From Vibrio penaeicida (GTDB lineage: Bacteria > Pseudomonadota > Gammaproteobacteria > Enterobacterales > Vibrionaceae): a stretch of DNA of 64,000 nucleotides. This document shows, in pieces, positions 36,565 to 44,691 of this stretch (position 1 is the first letter of the stretch; every line of letters starts with the position of its first letter). Location of the stretch: NCBI RefSeq assembly GCF_019977755.1, contig NZ_AP025144.1, positions 3,720,001 to 3,784,000 on the forward strand, given 5' to 3'. Below the pieces are notes generated by a model. It did not search any database, was not told the DNA's origin, and worked only from the letters and a program-made list of their open reading frames with translations. Position numbers and translations under genes: made by a program.

Positions 36565-38361
36565 TCAGCTTTTAACTTGCTCTAAAACGCTTTCCCCATA
36601 ATTTTTTAAGCTAGTGATACCAATGGTGGGCACATATTCTTCAAGTACCGCAATCGCACTAGGGTACTGAGTGGACATGTTACCGAGGAGGTCCATAAGC
36701 TGCTTTATCACTTGCTGATTTGTTTCTTCAAAAAGCCTTTTCCTGTAGATACTAATGAATTCTTTCTGAGGTGTTGTATACCCCAAACCAGAGGATGCCA
36801 GCTCTCGTACTCTCTCATCTTTTGCTTTTAAAGAATCCAGCAATACTGATTGAGCCTCCGGTGTATTGACGAATCGAAGCGCGTTTACGGCAGCATGCCT
36901 GACCGATTTTTCTTCGTGATTCAGATAAGATTTGACCTTCTCTGTTTGCTTTGGAGAACCAATATTCCCTATCACACTTAGGCTTTCGGCAATCTGGCTT
37001 GCATCGGTTGCTCCATCCAATTCTTGGCTTAGCTTTTGGTAAATATCATCCCCTCTGACTTGGTCTGAGTCCAGAAGATGGTTAGCCATACTTCCTAGCA
37101 CCAATTTTGCCTGAACTTGATCTTCCCTTTTATATAGCGAGTTCGCCATTGCTGAAACAGCAGCAACGCTCTCTTTGGTTGGATTGGCTAAGAAAGCCAG
37201 TTTAAGCATGATGGCTTGCTGCTTAGAGATCGAAGAAGTATCGAGCACTCTCAGTAAGATGTTTTGCGCTTCCGGTGTGCCAATGTTCACCAACAATGCA
37301 CTCAACATCTGAAATGAAGGGTGATTGGCATTGTATAAACGGAGCCAACTTTCTATTTGGTTTAGCTCGCTAGGGTTAAGCGACACCCAAGCCCGAAGCT
37401 CAAAGAAGAGTTTCGAAAGAGCTTGGTTCCCCATAGATGAGGTTGAACGCAGTCGACCACTAAAGCCATCTGGGTCGGTGTTTGCCAGCGTATTTGCATA
37501 CATTTGCTGTTTCAACGCCTGCTTTTGATATTCCCCAGACAGCGTATCCTCAATCACCGCACCTAAAAGTTCAGGCTTAGAAAGCCCTGTTTTAGACGTT
37601 GAGACAAAATGCAAAGTCAGATGCATATTTTCTTTCGCCATTAAACGATTAGCAGAGAATGTGCTTCTATCTCGGTGAGTTTCTATTGTTTCAATACGCT
37701 CAAACAACCGATTGATGGTAATGTCTGTTGTTTGATCCATACGAACTTGAGGGTTTGTTGGAATGAATTGCTTCGTCAGCATTAAATCAACGGAAGGGAT
37801 AGAGTGCGCGGCAATCGAATAAGACACATCGTAAGGTGAAGTAAAGTCTTCTTCTTTGGTTTGCCAACGTACTTTACCGCGATTAGACAGCGACACCTGA
37901 AACTGGCTCATCCACTCTTTCAGAACTTGCGCATATTCCAAAAAATATTGCTCTTGAAACTGCAATTCAGACAACTGACCCGCTCTATTCAGATGACCTT
38001 TCACCACAATATCACTTGGCCAAACCCAATTGGTTTCTTCATTCAGGCTGGCTTTGAACGATTCAGCGTCAAACGTAAATTCAAGCTTATACCCTGAAAT
38101 CGTCTCCTCCAGCACGTGAATGTTCATTTTGCCTTTAAATTCATAATGAACATTCACTTGTGCGGCGATTAGGTTGGCAGCTTCGGCGTAACCTGATGCG
38201 TGCCCAGATGCCTCACTGACGTACTCTAACTGATAGGTATAGGTTTCACCGGGTTCATAGCGAACTCGATATTCCTCTTCGGTACCTTTTACATACCCCA
38301 GTAAAATTAAAGCAACCAATGCCGAAAATACGACAAAATACAGCGTTACCTTTTTAGTCAT
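36565..38361 (-). CDS. Vitellogenin/MTP-like lipid-transfer N-module protein (beta N-sheet plus helical superhelix)
   Basis: 598 residues. A single N-terminal hydrophobic segment (about residues 5-24) anchors or exports it. Residues 30-270 are beta-rich and start YEPGETYTYQLEY, close to the start of the animal vitellogenin N domain (F-x-P-G-x-x-Y-x-Y). Residues about 300-590 are helical, with HEAT-like repeats. The stretch near 355-430 (NIGTPEAQNILLRVL, then ISKQQAIMLKLAFLANPTKE, then AKLVLGSMANHLL) has the order and spacing of the LPD_N helical domain: G-T-P/E, then a helix pair, then the N/R-PT-E motif, then LALGSL. I see no enzyme motif. An ordinary HEAT protein is the alternative, but the beta N-part argues against it. 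It is the last gene of a minus-strand set of exported proteins, 21 bp after its neighbour. Role inferred: lipid or lipoprotein handling in the envelope. Confidence 0.6.
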   Translation of the reverse strand: MTKKVTLYFVVFSALVALILLGYVKGTEEEYRVRYEPGETYTYQLEYVSEASGHASGYAEAANLIAAQVNVHYEFKGKMNIHVLEETISGYKLEFTFDAESFKASLNEETNWVWPSDIVVKGHLNRAGQLSELQFQEQYFLEYAQVLKEWMSQFQVSLSNRGKVRWQTKEEDFTSPYDVSYSIAAHSIPSVDLMLTKQFIPTNPQVRMDQTTDITINRLFERIETIETHRDRSTFSANRLMAKENMHLTLHFVSTSKTGLSKPELLGAVIEDTLSGEYQKQALKQQMYANTLANTDPDGFSGRLRSTSSMGNQALSKLFFELRAWVSLNPSELNQIESWLRLYNANHPSFQMLSALLVNIGTPEAQNILLRVLDTSSISKQQAIMLKLAFLANPTKESVAAVSAMANSLYKREDQVQAKLVLGSMANHLLDSDQVRGDDIYQKLSQELDGATDASQIAESLSVIGNIGSPKQTEKVKSYLNHEEKSVRHAAVNALRFVNTPEAQSVLLDSLKAKDERVRELASSGLGYTTPQKEFISIYRKRLFEETNQQVIKQLMDLLGNMSTQYPSAIAVLEEYVPTIGITSLKNYGESVLEQVKS

Positions 38362-38382
38362 TTTCTACCAACCTAGCCGTTT

Positions 38383-40779
38383 TTAGTGCAAGAATCCGTG
38401 TAAGCTTCGCAGCACATTTGAGTTGTCTACTTCTTCTGAATACTCAGCCTCTGTTCCAGCCGCAACCTCTGAGACTAACGGGCTTGAAGCGTATGCTGGT
38501 GAACTCACCGCATCCAATCGCCAGTCGGCAGAGTTTCTCAGCATCACATTTTGACTGCGCGATTGCGCCAAGTTGTGATCTATCGTTGCCGCTAACCAAG
38601 ATTCGTATTGCGTCAGGTTTTTATCCGCGGTATTGGCGTTCAATTGCAAGGCGGTTCGTTTTTGTGGAACCAATGCAACGGAAGCGCTTTCCAGTTCTTC
38701 TTTCAGCTTGGCAAACGTATTTTGAACCCTAACTTGTGTTTTCGCACTGTAGTCATTCAGAGCAACATGCCTTTGGTAAAGGTTCACTTGCCCTTTCAAA
38801 GCCGCCGCTTCACGTCTGTCGGTTTGGTCAATCAAAGAACCCGTCATATGCACGCCATGATAGCCGTAGACCAGTTGCCAGTTCATGATGGATTTAGACC
38901 ACGAATAGCCGCTGTAACTGTATAAGTTCTTCGATTTACGCTTAGATCGAATACAAGGGTAAGGGATTTTAATGAAACCAATTTTCTTTTTACAGATCTT
39001 AATCCAAGGGTATTCCACATACGCACTGATGCCACCACTCATGGCTCTGACTATCGCATCCGATGTCAGCCCCAATTTGAGGTACGGCTCGCCAGATTGC
39101 GCAAAGAAGACACCAGCCTTCCCTCGAAGAGGCACGGAGAAATTAAGCACGTCAATGGTTCCACGAACACCGGCTGACAACACTTTCTTAATGCCAACCG
39201 CGCCTTCACCAAACGCACCGGCTTTCGCCATAGGTTGCAGCTCGGCATACACCTGCGTGAGGTAAAGACCCCAATTCAACTTCGCATTCGCACTGGCATA
39301 CACACCAACAGAGACGTAAACAGGAATAGGACCTATTGCAAATTGTTGTGTGTAATCGTAGGAGTAACTGTAACCATCCCCATTGCCAAGTAACTCGATA
39401 CTGTCTTTGATGATGCCATCATTTTTTAGCCAGTGTTTTTTATACAGCTGCATACCAAGAACTTGGATGTCCACATTGCCTTCGAGTTTTTGTGGTCCTA
39501 CTTCGGCTTGAGCATACGCTCCGATCGCGTTGTTTTCTTTATTGAAGATATATACGTCGGCTCGCCCGACCGCTATCGCCCATTGAACTTCTTCAGAACC
39601 CCTAATTTCGTAATAGGCAGAAGCTTTCGTGCCTGCCACACTGCGCTTTCCAAGATCAAACCCAACCCAATCTTTACGCTTTTTGAGTGCGAGATCTTCT
39701 CTTGTCGGCGGCTTAAAGGATTCATTGAAGCTGATGGTTGGGATATCTGGAATGTCCCAATTGGCTGGCACAGCCAACCCTAAATCTTCAATTGTTTGTT
39801 TGATGAATTCAGGCGATGGCATGGTCAGTTTTATGTTCAACCCATCCAGCTCTAAAAACTCAGAGCCCCACTCCATGGCTTTAACTAAAGGCGACCAAGT
39901 CAGAATGCTATCGATGGCAGGCATATCAAAACCAATGCTTACCAACGCTTGATTGATTCTGTCTTCAATGTATGAAATCACAGCCTGAGCAGTGCCATTT
40001 CCAGTACCGCCGCCAACAGAAGCAATCAGTTTGTCTATGTCGACTTCCGTAACACCGTTCACCGTTTTCATTGGTAAACCCATGGCTTCATAGATACTGT
40101 AGCCTAGTGCACACAATATCTTGTTGGTGTTGTTTGCCGCACGAATGTATTCATCAAATTTAGCCAAATCACCCGATTTTAGGCGAAGAGGCTTATCGGT
40201 GAACTCGCTAACTTTATCGTCGACCTTATCAGCAATGTGTCCATTTACCTTTTCAACTATTCTGTCGACATTGATTTGCGGACACATGCCAGGATCGATG
40301 GCATCGAGACGACGCATTAGTTCGCGTTGGGCGTAAACTTCTAACGCATCCAGAAGCCTTTTCTGCATCATTTCTGGATCGTTAAATAACTCATAAATAT
40401 CGACGGGTAGTTGCTCAAAAGAATCATCCCTCATGCTGTAGCCATAAGGGGTAATCTGCGCTTCTAGCTCATTCGCCATGCCAATGTATTCGTTAATTTC
40501 GATACGTTCTGGCTCAGCTTGAGAAACAATATCCAGCAGCAGATACGTTTTGCCACTTTGAACATCGAGCTCTAATGCATCGTTCGGATCTTTTTCAGCT
40601 AGCTCCCTAATTTCGCTTTCAGTAAATGGGATAAATTCTTTTGGTGTTCTATCGCCAAGAATCAACTTAATGATTTCTTGCCCCGGCGACTCACCTGCAT
40701 TTTGGGCGTACACATTCACTGAGCTAAACAGGGAGAATAGAATCAGTGCGCCGAATAATTTCTTCATTAAGGGAATCAT
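38383..40779 (-). CDS. Exported protein of unknown function, beta-rich C-terminal half
   Basis: 798 residues; I recognise no family. A Sec signal peptide ends near residue 26 (NVYAQ). Residues about 30-330 look helical and polar, with a Gly-rich turn near 255 (GGGTGNGT). Residues about 360-640 show alternating hydrophobic/polar strands (for example IPVYVSVGVYASAN, then GLYLTQVYAELQP), with two close Cys near 615 and 625 (KICKKK and YPCIRSK). This could be an amphipathic beta sheet or a membrane-inserting sheet. The last 150 residues are again polar and helical. The ATG has GGAGG 7 bp upstream and overlaps the stop of the 377-residue gene (ATGA), so the two are co-translated. By context it works with the lipid-transfer-like protein encoded next. 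Confidence 0.85.
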   Translation of the reverse strand: MIPLMKKLFGALILFSLFSSVNVYAQNAGESPGQEIIKLILGDRTPKEFIPFTESEIRELAEKDPNDALELDVQSGKTYLLLDIVSQAEPERIEINEYIGMANELEAQITPYGYSMRDDSFEQLPVDIYELFNDPEMMQKRLLDALEVYAQRELMRRLDAIDPGMCPQINVDRIVEKVNGHIADKVDDKVSEFTDKPLRLKSGDLAKFDEYIRAANNTNKILCALGYSIYEAMGLPMKTVNGVTEVDIDKLIASVGGGTGNGTAQAVISYIEDRINQALVSIGFDMPAIDSILTWSPLVKAMEWGSEFLELDGLNIKLTMPSPEFIKQTIEDLGLAVPANWDIPDIPTISFNESFKPPTREDLALKKRKDWVGFDLGKRSVAGTKASAYYEIRGSEEVQWAIAVGRADVYIFNKENNAIGAYAQAEVGPQKLEGNVDIQVLGMQLYKKHWLKNDGIIKDSIELLGNGDGYSYSYDYTQQFAIGPIPVYVSVGVYASANAKLNWGLYLTQVYAELQPMAKAGAFGEGAVGIKKVLSAGVRGTIDVLNFSVPLRGKAGVFFAQSGEPYLKLGLTSDAIVRAMSGGISAYVEYPWIKICKKKIGFIKIPYPCIRSKRKSKNLYSYSGYSWSKSIMNWQLVYGYHGVHMTGSLIDQTDRREAAALKGQVNLYQRHVALNDYSAKTQVRVQNTFAKLKEELESASVALVPQKRTALQLNANTADKNLTQYESWLAATIDHNLAQSRSQNVMLRNSADWRLDAVSSPAYASSPLVSEVAAGTEAEYSEEVDNSNVLRSLHGFLH

Positions 40780-41909
40780 TGCGTCACCTCCGAGAAAGGT
40801 GCTTGTGGAACACGAGAAAGCTGCGCATGCAGATAACGCTGCTGATCAAGCGTCATTTTTTGAATGGCGGTGCGGTCTAAACCGATAAGTGTTTTTAATA
40901 ACGCACAATTGTATTTACGGTGGTTATCCGACACCTTACATCTAGGCGCGTATGTAGATGCAGTGCGACGATAGACATCATACAAAGTAATGTAATTGCG
41001 CCGCTTACTGGTTGCCAACGCACGCTTTGCATCCTGATACTTTTTGTCCATGAAGTTCAAACTTGGTTGTTTCAGCGATGCTTCTAATGGGCTGCTTAAA
41101 ATGCGACTTCTGTCTAACTGATATTTTTTTTCAAACTCTGTGAAATAAGCGTCTGCTAAGAACCAATCTCTACGCGATTTGGATAGCACCAAAGAAGCGT
41201 ATTTAGATGCTCTATCCACAGGCTCAGACACTAGGGCTTCAACAGCAAACAACTGCTTTAAGTTCGTGAGCGATTGAACCAGTTCCGGAAATTCTAGCTT
41301 TGACAAATTGATAATGGACTGCAAGACGTCACTACTCAGTAACAGAGCGCTTTCGATTCTTTGCATTTTTTCGTGTGTGAAATTTTGGTGTATATCTTCA
41401 AATGCACCGTGGGTCATCACGACATTGCTATTCAATGCTGGAATGGCCGCACTGAATTCTTGAACATAGTTTTTAGGATACTCTGGTATGTTTGTGAGTA
41501 GGCTCATCCCTCTAAGTGCACGTTGGCGAATGATGGTCGCTTCATCCATCGAACGATATAACTCAGTAAGCAGTGACGACATTTTGCTTTTAAATGCCCC
41601 TGCATCTGATTTCGCTAACGTTTGATAGTCACTTAGCTGACGGCGCAGTTCGTTCATCTGATTCATCCACGTATTATGGTTGCTATACCACTTCCCTACG
41701 CGATCTGCTACGCCTTGCTGCCCAAGATAATGTTCGTCCCTTGCCAATTTATATTGGCTTAATGATTGTAATAATTCGTCTATACGGTAATTAATTTGAT
41801 TGAGTGACTTCTGCTGATTATCTAATTGCTCGGAGGTAATATTCGACGCGCCAACATTACTCTGAAATAAAGCCAATAGCAGAGCGACTCCAACTAGCCT
41901 AACTTTCAT
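40776..41909 (-). CDS. Exported helical protein of unknown function
   Basis: 377 residues. A signal peptide of about 20 residues (ending NVGAS) is followed by an almost all-helical, partly coiled-coil protein with many Gln, Leu, Ser and Lys residues. One Cys pair lies near residues 325-340 (RCKVS and YNCAL), likely a disulphide in the periplasm. No catalytic motif and no family recognised. Its stop overlaps the next start by 4 bp. A terminator-like hairpin lies in the 72 bp between the preceding gene and this one, so it may have its own promoter or depend on read-through. Confidence 0.85.
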   Translation of the reverse strand: MKVRLVGVALLLALFQSNVGASNITSEQLDNQQKSLNQINYRIDELLQSLSQYKLARDEHYLGQQGVADRVGKWYSNHNTWMNQMNELRRQLSDYQTLAKSDAGAFKSKMSSLLTELYRSMDEATIIRQRALRGMSLLTNIPEYPKNYVQEFSAAIPALNSNVVMTHGAFEDIHQNFTHEKMQRIESALLLSSDVLQSIINLSKLEFPELVQSLTNLKQLFAVEALVSEPVDRASKYASLVLSKSRRDWFLADAYFTEFEKKYQLDRSRILSSPLEASLKQPSLNFMDKKYQDAKRALATSKRRNYITLYDVYRRTASTYAPRCKVSDNHRKYNCALLKTLIGLDRTAIQKMTLDQQRYLHAQLSRVPQAPFSEVTQ

Positions 41910-41942
41910 GTTATACCCAGTAAGAAGTGATTTATAAGAAAT

Positions 41943-41974
41943 AAAAAAGCCACCTAACGTTCGTATAGGTGGCT
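41943..41974 (-). terminator. Internal intrinsic terminator or attenuator
   Basis: Read leftward: a 9-bp stem AGCCACCTA/TAGGTGGCT with a 9-base loop, then TTTTTATTTC. It sits between the 523-residue and 377-residue exported-protein genes, splitting the set into two transcription levels. Confidence 0.8.
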
Positions 41975-41981
41975 GAGTTGC

Positions 41982-43553
41982 TTATAGTTGCGTTAACTTA
42001 GCTTGAAGTGCCTTGATTTTATCGCGCTCAATACTGCTCGCATTTCTGGCAACGTTTAGCATGTGCTCGATAACGCTAATAAGAGCTAATACCTTTTTAT
42101 CATTGGCATTTTTCATGTTCACAATGATAGGTTTTAAATCTGTCGTTGCATTGTCTGAATAGCTGATATCCCCTGTGAATTGAGCCAAAGACACCAAGAA
42201 ATTCCAATGCGCGTAATGAACCGTTTCATATTTCTTGTATCCCCATTCGTCATAGAGATAGTCGAAATCAAAATTAAACAAGTTTTCGATACCTTCGACA
42301 CCCGTTTCTTGGGCTAATTGACGAAGCTTATTGAAATTAGGCTTTAAGTTAACGGAGTCATGGAGCACTGTTTCACTGACTAAGATGTATTCCAGCCCGC
42401 CCACATCAAACTCTGCTGGCACATAGCCTGCGGTAAAGAAGTCGGAGACATAAACAGAATTGGCGATAATATCCCAGATAACTGAAAGCTCAGTGTTTAT
42501 CTGAGTATTCAAATCGTTACTGTTACGTAACAACGTGTTTAGAGATTGCCTTTCCACGATGAGGCCGTTAGCTTCTGCTACCAATACGTCAGCAAGTTTT
42601 TCTAGTTCACCGATGTAATCAGTACCGCCTGTAATATCGAGGTTTACTCTCCAATATGGTTCATTCAGATCTTGGCTATTAACCACGGCAAACCTTACTG
42701 GGCTTGCGGCACATCGCTTCATGAAGGTATCCAGTACTTTAGGCTCAAAACCACCGACACCTGAATCGGATGCAACACCGATTTGGGACAATTGCGCATC
42801 TTTGTATAACAGCGGAATTTTAACCGATGGTACTGTTGTGTTTTCGACACAACTCATTTCGTAGTAGGTAGACGGTTTAACATCCGATTTAAATTGCCCA
42901 GACCACTTGTGATTCACAACCGGAGGGAACGGTGACAAGTTTGTTACCTCTGCAGGAATAAACGTTGTGATATCGCCAACTCGGATCGGCACCAATCCTA
43001 GGTTTTTAGAAATACGATTTTTCTTAATAACTTCTTTCAGCTCACCTTGATAATGCGCTTTCGGCACCTTGTAATTTAGGTCAGCTTGAAACGGAGTAAC
43101 TACTAAATTATTACTTACGCAGGTTTCGATATTGCCAGAGACGCTACAATGCGCGTTTCTGTGATAATACGTTGCCTTTTTAAATTGATACGGTCCACTT
43201 TCACATGTCACCACATTGGCAAATTTTCCAATTTGACCATTAAAGGACTCGTAAACAGCCGAACAGTTTTGAAGCTTTTTGCTCACAGAAAATGTTGCTC
43301 TGTTTTGCCTAACACTTAGGTCACCCGCTAGCTCTAACCCTTCTGGGTATAAAACAACGGAAGTTTGACTCGAAGACAATGTTTTACGCTTGGTAGGTAA
43401 CGTATTGCCACTCACCCAATCGTCTAAACTACAAGACCACTGAGCGTGGGCAGGATATTCATTGGAAGTGAGCGAACAGGTATTGGCAGCGCTAGTGAAA
43501 GACACTGCTGAAAGTACCGCACCGACGGCAAGGTATATGTTAGATAGTTTCAT
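41982..43553 (-). CDS. Exported Cys-containing protein of unknown function
   Basis: 523 residues; no family recognised. A signal peptide ends near residue 22 (SFTSA-A). The N-terminal 150 residues carry about seven Cys (for example NTCSLTSN, WSCSLDD, NCSAVY, TCESG, HCSVSG, ETCVSN), suggesting a disulphide-stabilised beta domain in the periplasm or outside the cell. The C-terminal 200 residues are helical and Cys-poor. It follows the two small four-Cys proteins with an 8-bp gap and is followed by a terminator-like hairpin. Confidence 0.83.
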   Translation of the reverse strand: MKLSNIYLAVGAVLSAVSFTSAANTCSLTSNEYPAHAQWSCSLDDWVSGNTLPTKRKTLSSSQTSVVLYPEGLELAGDLSVRQNRATFSVSKKLQNCSAVYESFNGQIGKFANVVTCESGPYQFKKATYYHRNAHCSVSGNIETCVSNNLVVTPFQADLNYKVPKAHYQGELKEVIKKNRISKNLGLVPIRVGDITTFIPAEVTNLSPFPPVVNHKWSGQFKSDVKPSTYYEMSCVENTTVPSVKIPLLYKDAQLSQIGVASDSGVGGFEPKVLDTFMKRCAASPVRFAVVNSQDLNEPYWRVNLDITGGTDYIGELEKLADVLVAEANGLIVERQSLNTLLRNSNDLNTQINTELSVIWDIIANSVYVSDFFTAGYVPAEFDVGGLEYILVSETVLHDSVNLKPNFNKLRQLAQETGVEGIENLFNFDFDYLYDEWGYKKYETVHYAHWNFLVSLAQFTGDISYSDNATTDLKPIIVNMKNANDKKVLALISVIEHMLNVARNASSIERDKIKALQAKLTQL

Positions 43554-43561
43554 TTCCTAGC

Positions 43562-43873
43562 TTACCCCTTAAGCATTTGATAACTCTGAACGACAGGACT
43601 TCCTTGTTCGCACTTCTCAGAGACATGGAATTTCACTTTGGTTTTAGTAAACATTGCCGACGCGAGTACAGACAGTGTTTGCTGCTGAGATACATCAACT
43701 AAGACTTGATTCCCAGTGCAGTCGCTTTCGGCATTAATCGTACTTGGTAAGACGACCTGACAAAAATCGCTGTCCATCGAACATTGAATATTGTGGATTT
43801 CACTGACATGTGTGCCACCTGCGCTTGCTCCTAGTGAAACAAAAACCAATCCAAATAAAGTTTTGAATGTCAT
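43562..43873 (-). CDS. Small exported four-Cys protein, paralogue of the next upstream gene
   Basis: 103 residues from the start I chose (ATG at 43873, AGGAG 8 bp upstream; the longer in-frame version has no ribosome site). A signal peptide ends near GASA. The mature part has four Cys with the pattern C-x6-C-x13-C-x33-C, and the segment LASAMFT followed by VSEKC. The same Cys order and SAM-T core occur in the upstream neighbour, so the two arose by duplication. Function unknown. Confidence 0.8.
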   Translation of the reverse strand: MTFKTLFGLVFVSLGASAGGTHVSEIHNIQCSMDSDFCQVVLPSTINAESDCTGNQVLVDVSQQQTLSVLASAMFTKTKVKFHVSEKCEQGSPVVQSYQMLKG

Positions 43874-43883
43874 TGTGCTGCTC

Positions 43884-44222
43884 CTATTTCTTAGCTGAAC
43901 GCGACAGCACGTTAAACGAAGCAAGTTCAGGCAAAGAGTTATAGCAGCCTTCGGTAACGGTCAGTTCAACCTGATGCTCTGTCATCATTGCAGATGAAAG
44001 CAGTGCTAATGCCAGCTTTCCTTGGTCACTGCTCGAATCCCAGCCAATTTTGTTGGATGCACACTCTGAAGAACCAAATTGCTCATTGGCAATCGTTAGG
44101 GAACAGCTATCTGTTGCTTGGTCACATCCTAAGCTTTGAATGAGTACCGGAGGAAGACTTTGCGCAAATGAAGCATTTCCAAATACAGATAATGTCAGTG
44201 CTAGTAATAACTTATGTTTCAT
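43884..44222 (-). CDS. Small exported four-Cys protein, first gene of the secreted-protein set
   Basis: 112 residues from the ATG at 44222 (AGG 9 bp upstream; the longer in-frame version starts before any plausible signal peptide). A clear Sec signal peptide ends in NASFA-Q. The mature protein has the same four-Cys layout as its downstream paralogue, with LLSSAMMT and a following VTEGC. The C-terminus is basic. It leads the minus-strand set that ends with the vitellogenin-like protein. Function unknown. Confidence 0.8.
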   Translation of the reverse strand: MKHKLLLALTLSVFGNASFAQSLPPVLIQSLGCDQATDSCSLTIANEQFGSSECASNKIGWDSSSDQGKLALALLSSAMMTEHQVELTVTEGCYNSLPELASFNVLSRSAKK

Positions 44223-44616
44223 TTCTAAACCTATGTACGCTGTTAACAAACTTCGATGAATGGCAAGTGCCTTTCGGTTCACTCAGAAGCTATTCACTGA
44301 AAAATTAATGAGACGAGTCTCAAACATTGTTTATAAATATAAAGACGGGAACGGTAGTGATATTGATATATAAGTCAGCATGCATACCAACCAATGCGCT
44401 TATGCTATCTTATAATTCTGAACGGATGTATTAGGAGAGAATGGCAATTCATAAGATTCTGAGGCATATCACTCTTTTGTATATGTACTAGAAATCCTAT
44501 AAACAAAATACTCTGAAATAGAACAAATTTAACTTCAGCGTTAACGGATTCGAAACGTATTTCTTTGTTTTTAATTATGTTTGCAGTAAATAGATGGGTA
44601 TGAGTGAAAAGCGGTA

Positions 44617-44649
44617 TATACCCAAGCCACCTCAAGATGCTTGGGTATA
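44617..44649. repeat. Short inverted repeat with TATACCCAAG arms
   Basis: TATACCCAAG and its exact complement CTTGGGTATA are separated by 13 bases. The arms and the interior (CCACCTCAAGATG) look like an intergenic palindrome that I believe is scattered in Vibrio genomes, but I could not check this. Confidence 0.55.
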
Positions 44650-44651
44650 AA

Positions 44652-44682
44652 GCATAAAGCCAGCATTACGCTGACTTTATGC
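44652..44682 (-). terminator. Terminator of the isocyanide synthase gene
   Basis: Hairpin GCATAAAG-CAGC / GCTG-CTTTATGC with one mismatch and the 5-base loop ATTAC, 10 bp after the TAG of the leftward gene. On the minus strand it runs into TTTATACCC. Confidence 0.65.
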
Positions 44683-44691
44683 CCAAAATCA

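Larger units (their letters stand above)
44223..44691. other. Intergenic region: promoter of the secreted-protein set plus the repeat/terminator of the isonitrile locus
   Basis: The AT-rich 44223-44610 part must hold the leftward promoter of the secreted-protein genes; a small palindrome GAGACGAGTCTC lies near 44312. The right part holds an inverted repeat and a terminator hairpin, listed separately. No gene is convincing. Confidence 0.5.

Noticed and set aside
36565..44222. Secreted-protein set as a toxin, pilus or secretion machine
   Set aside because: No ATPase, channel, pilin or toxin motif is visible in any of the six proteins.
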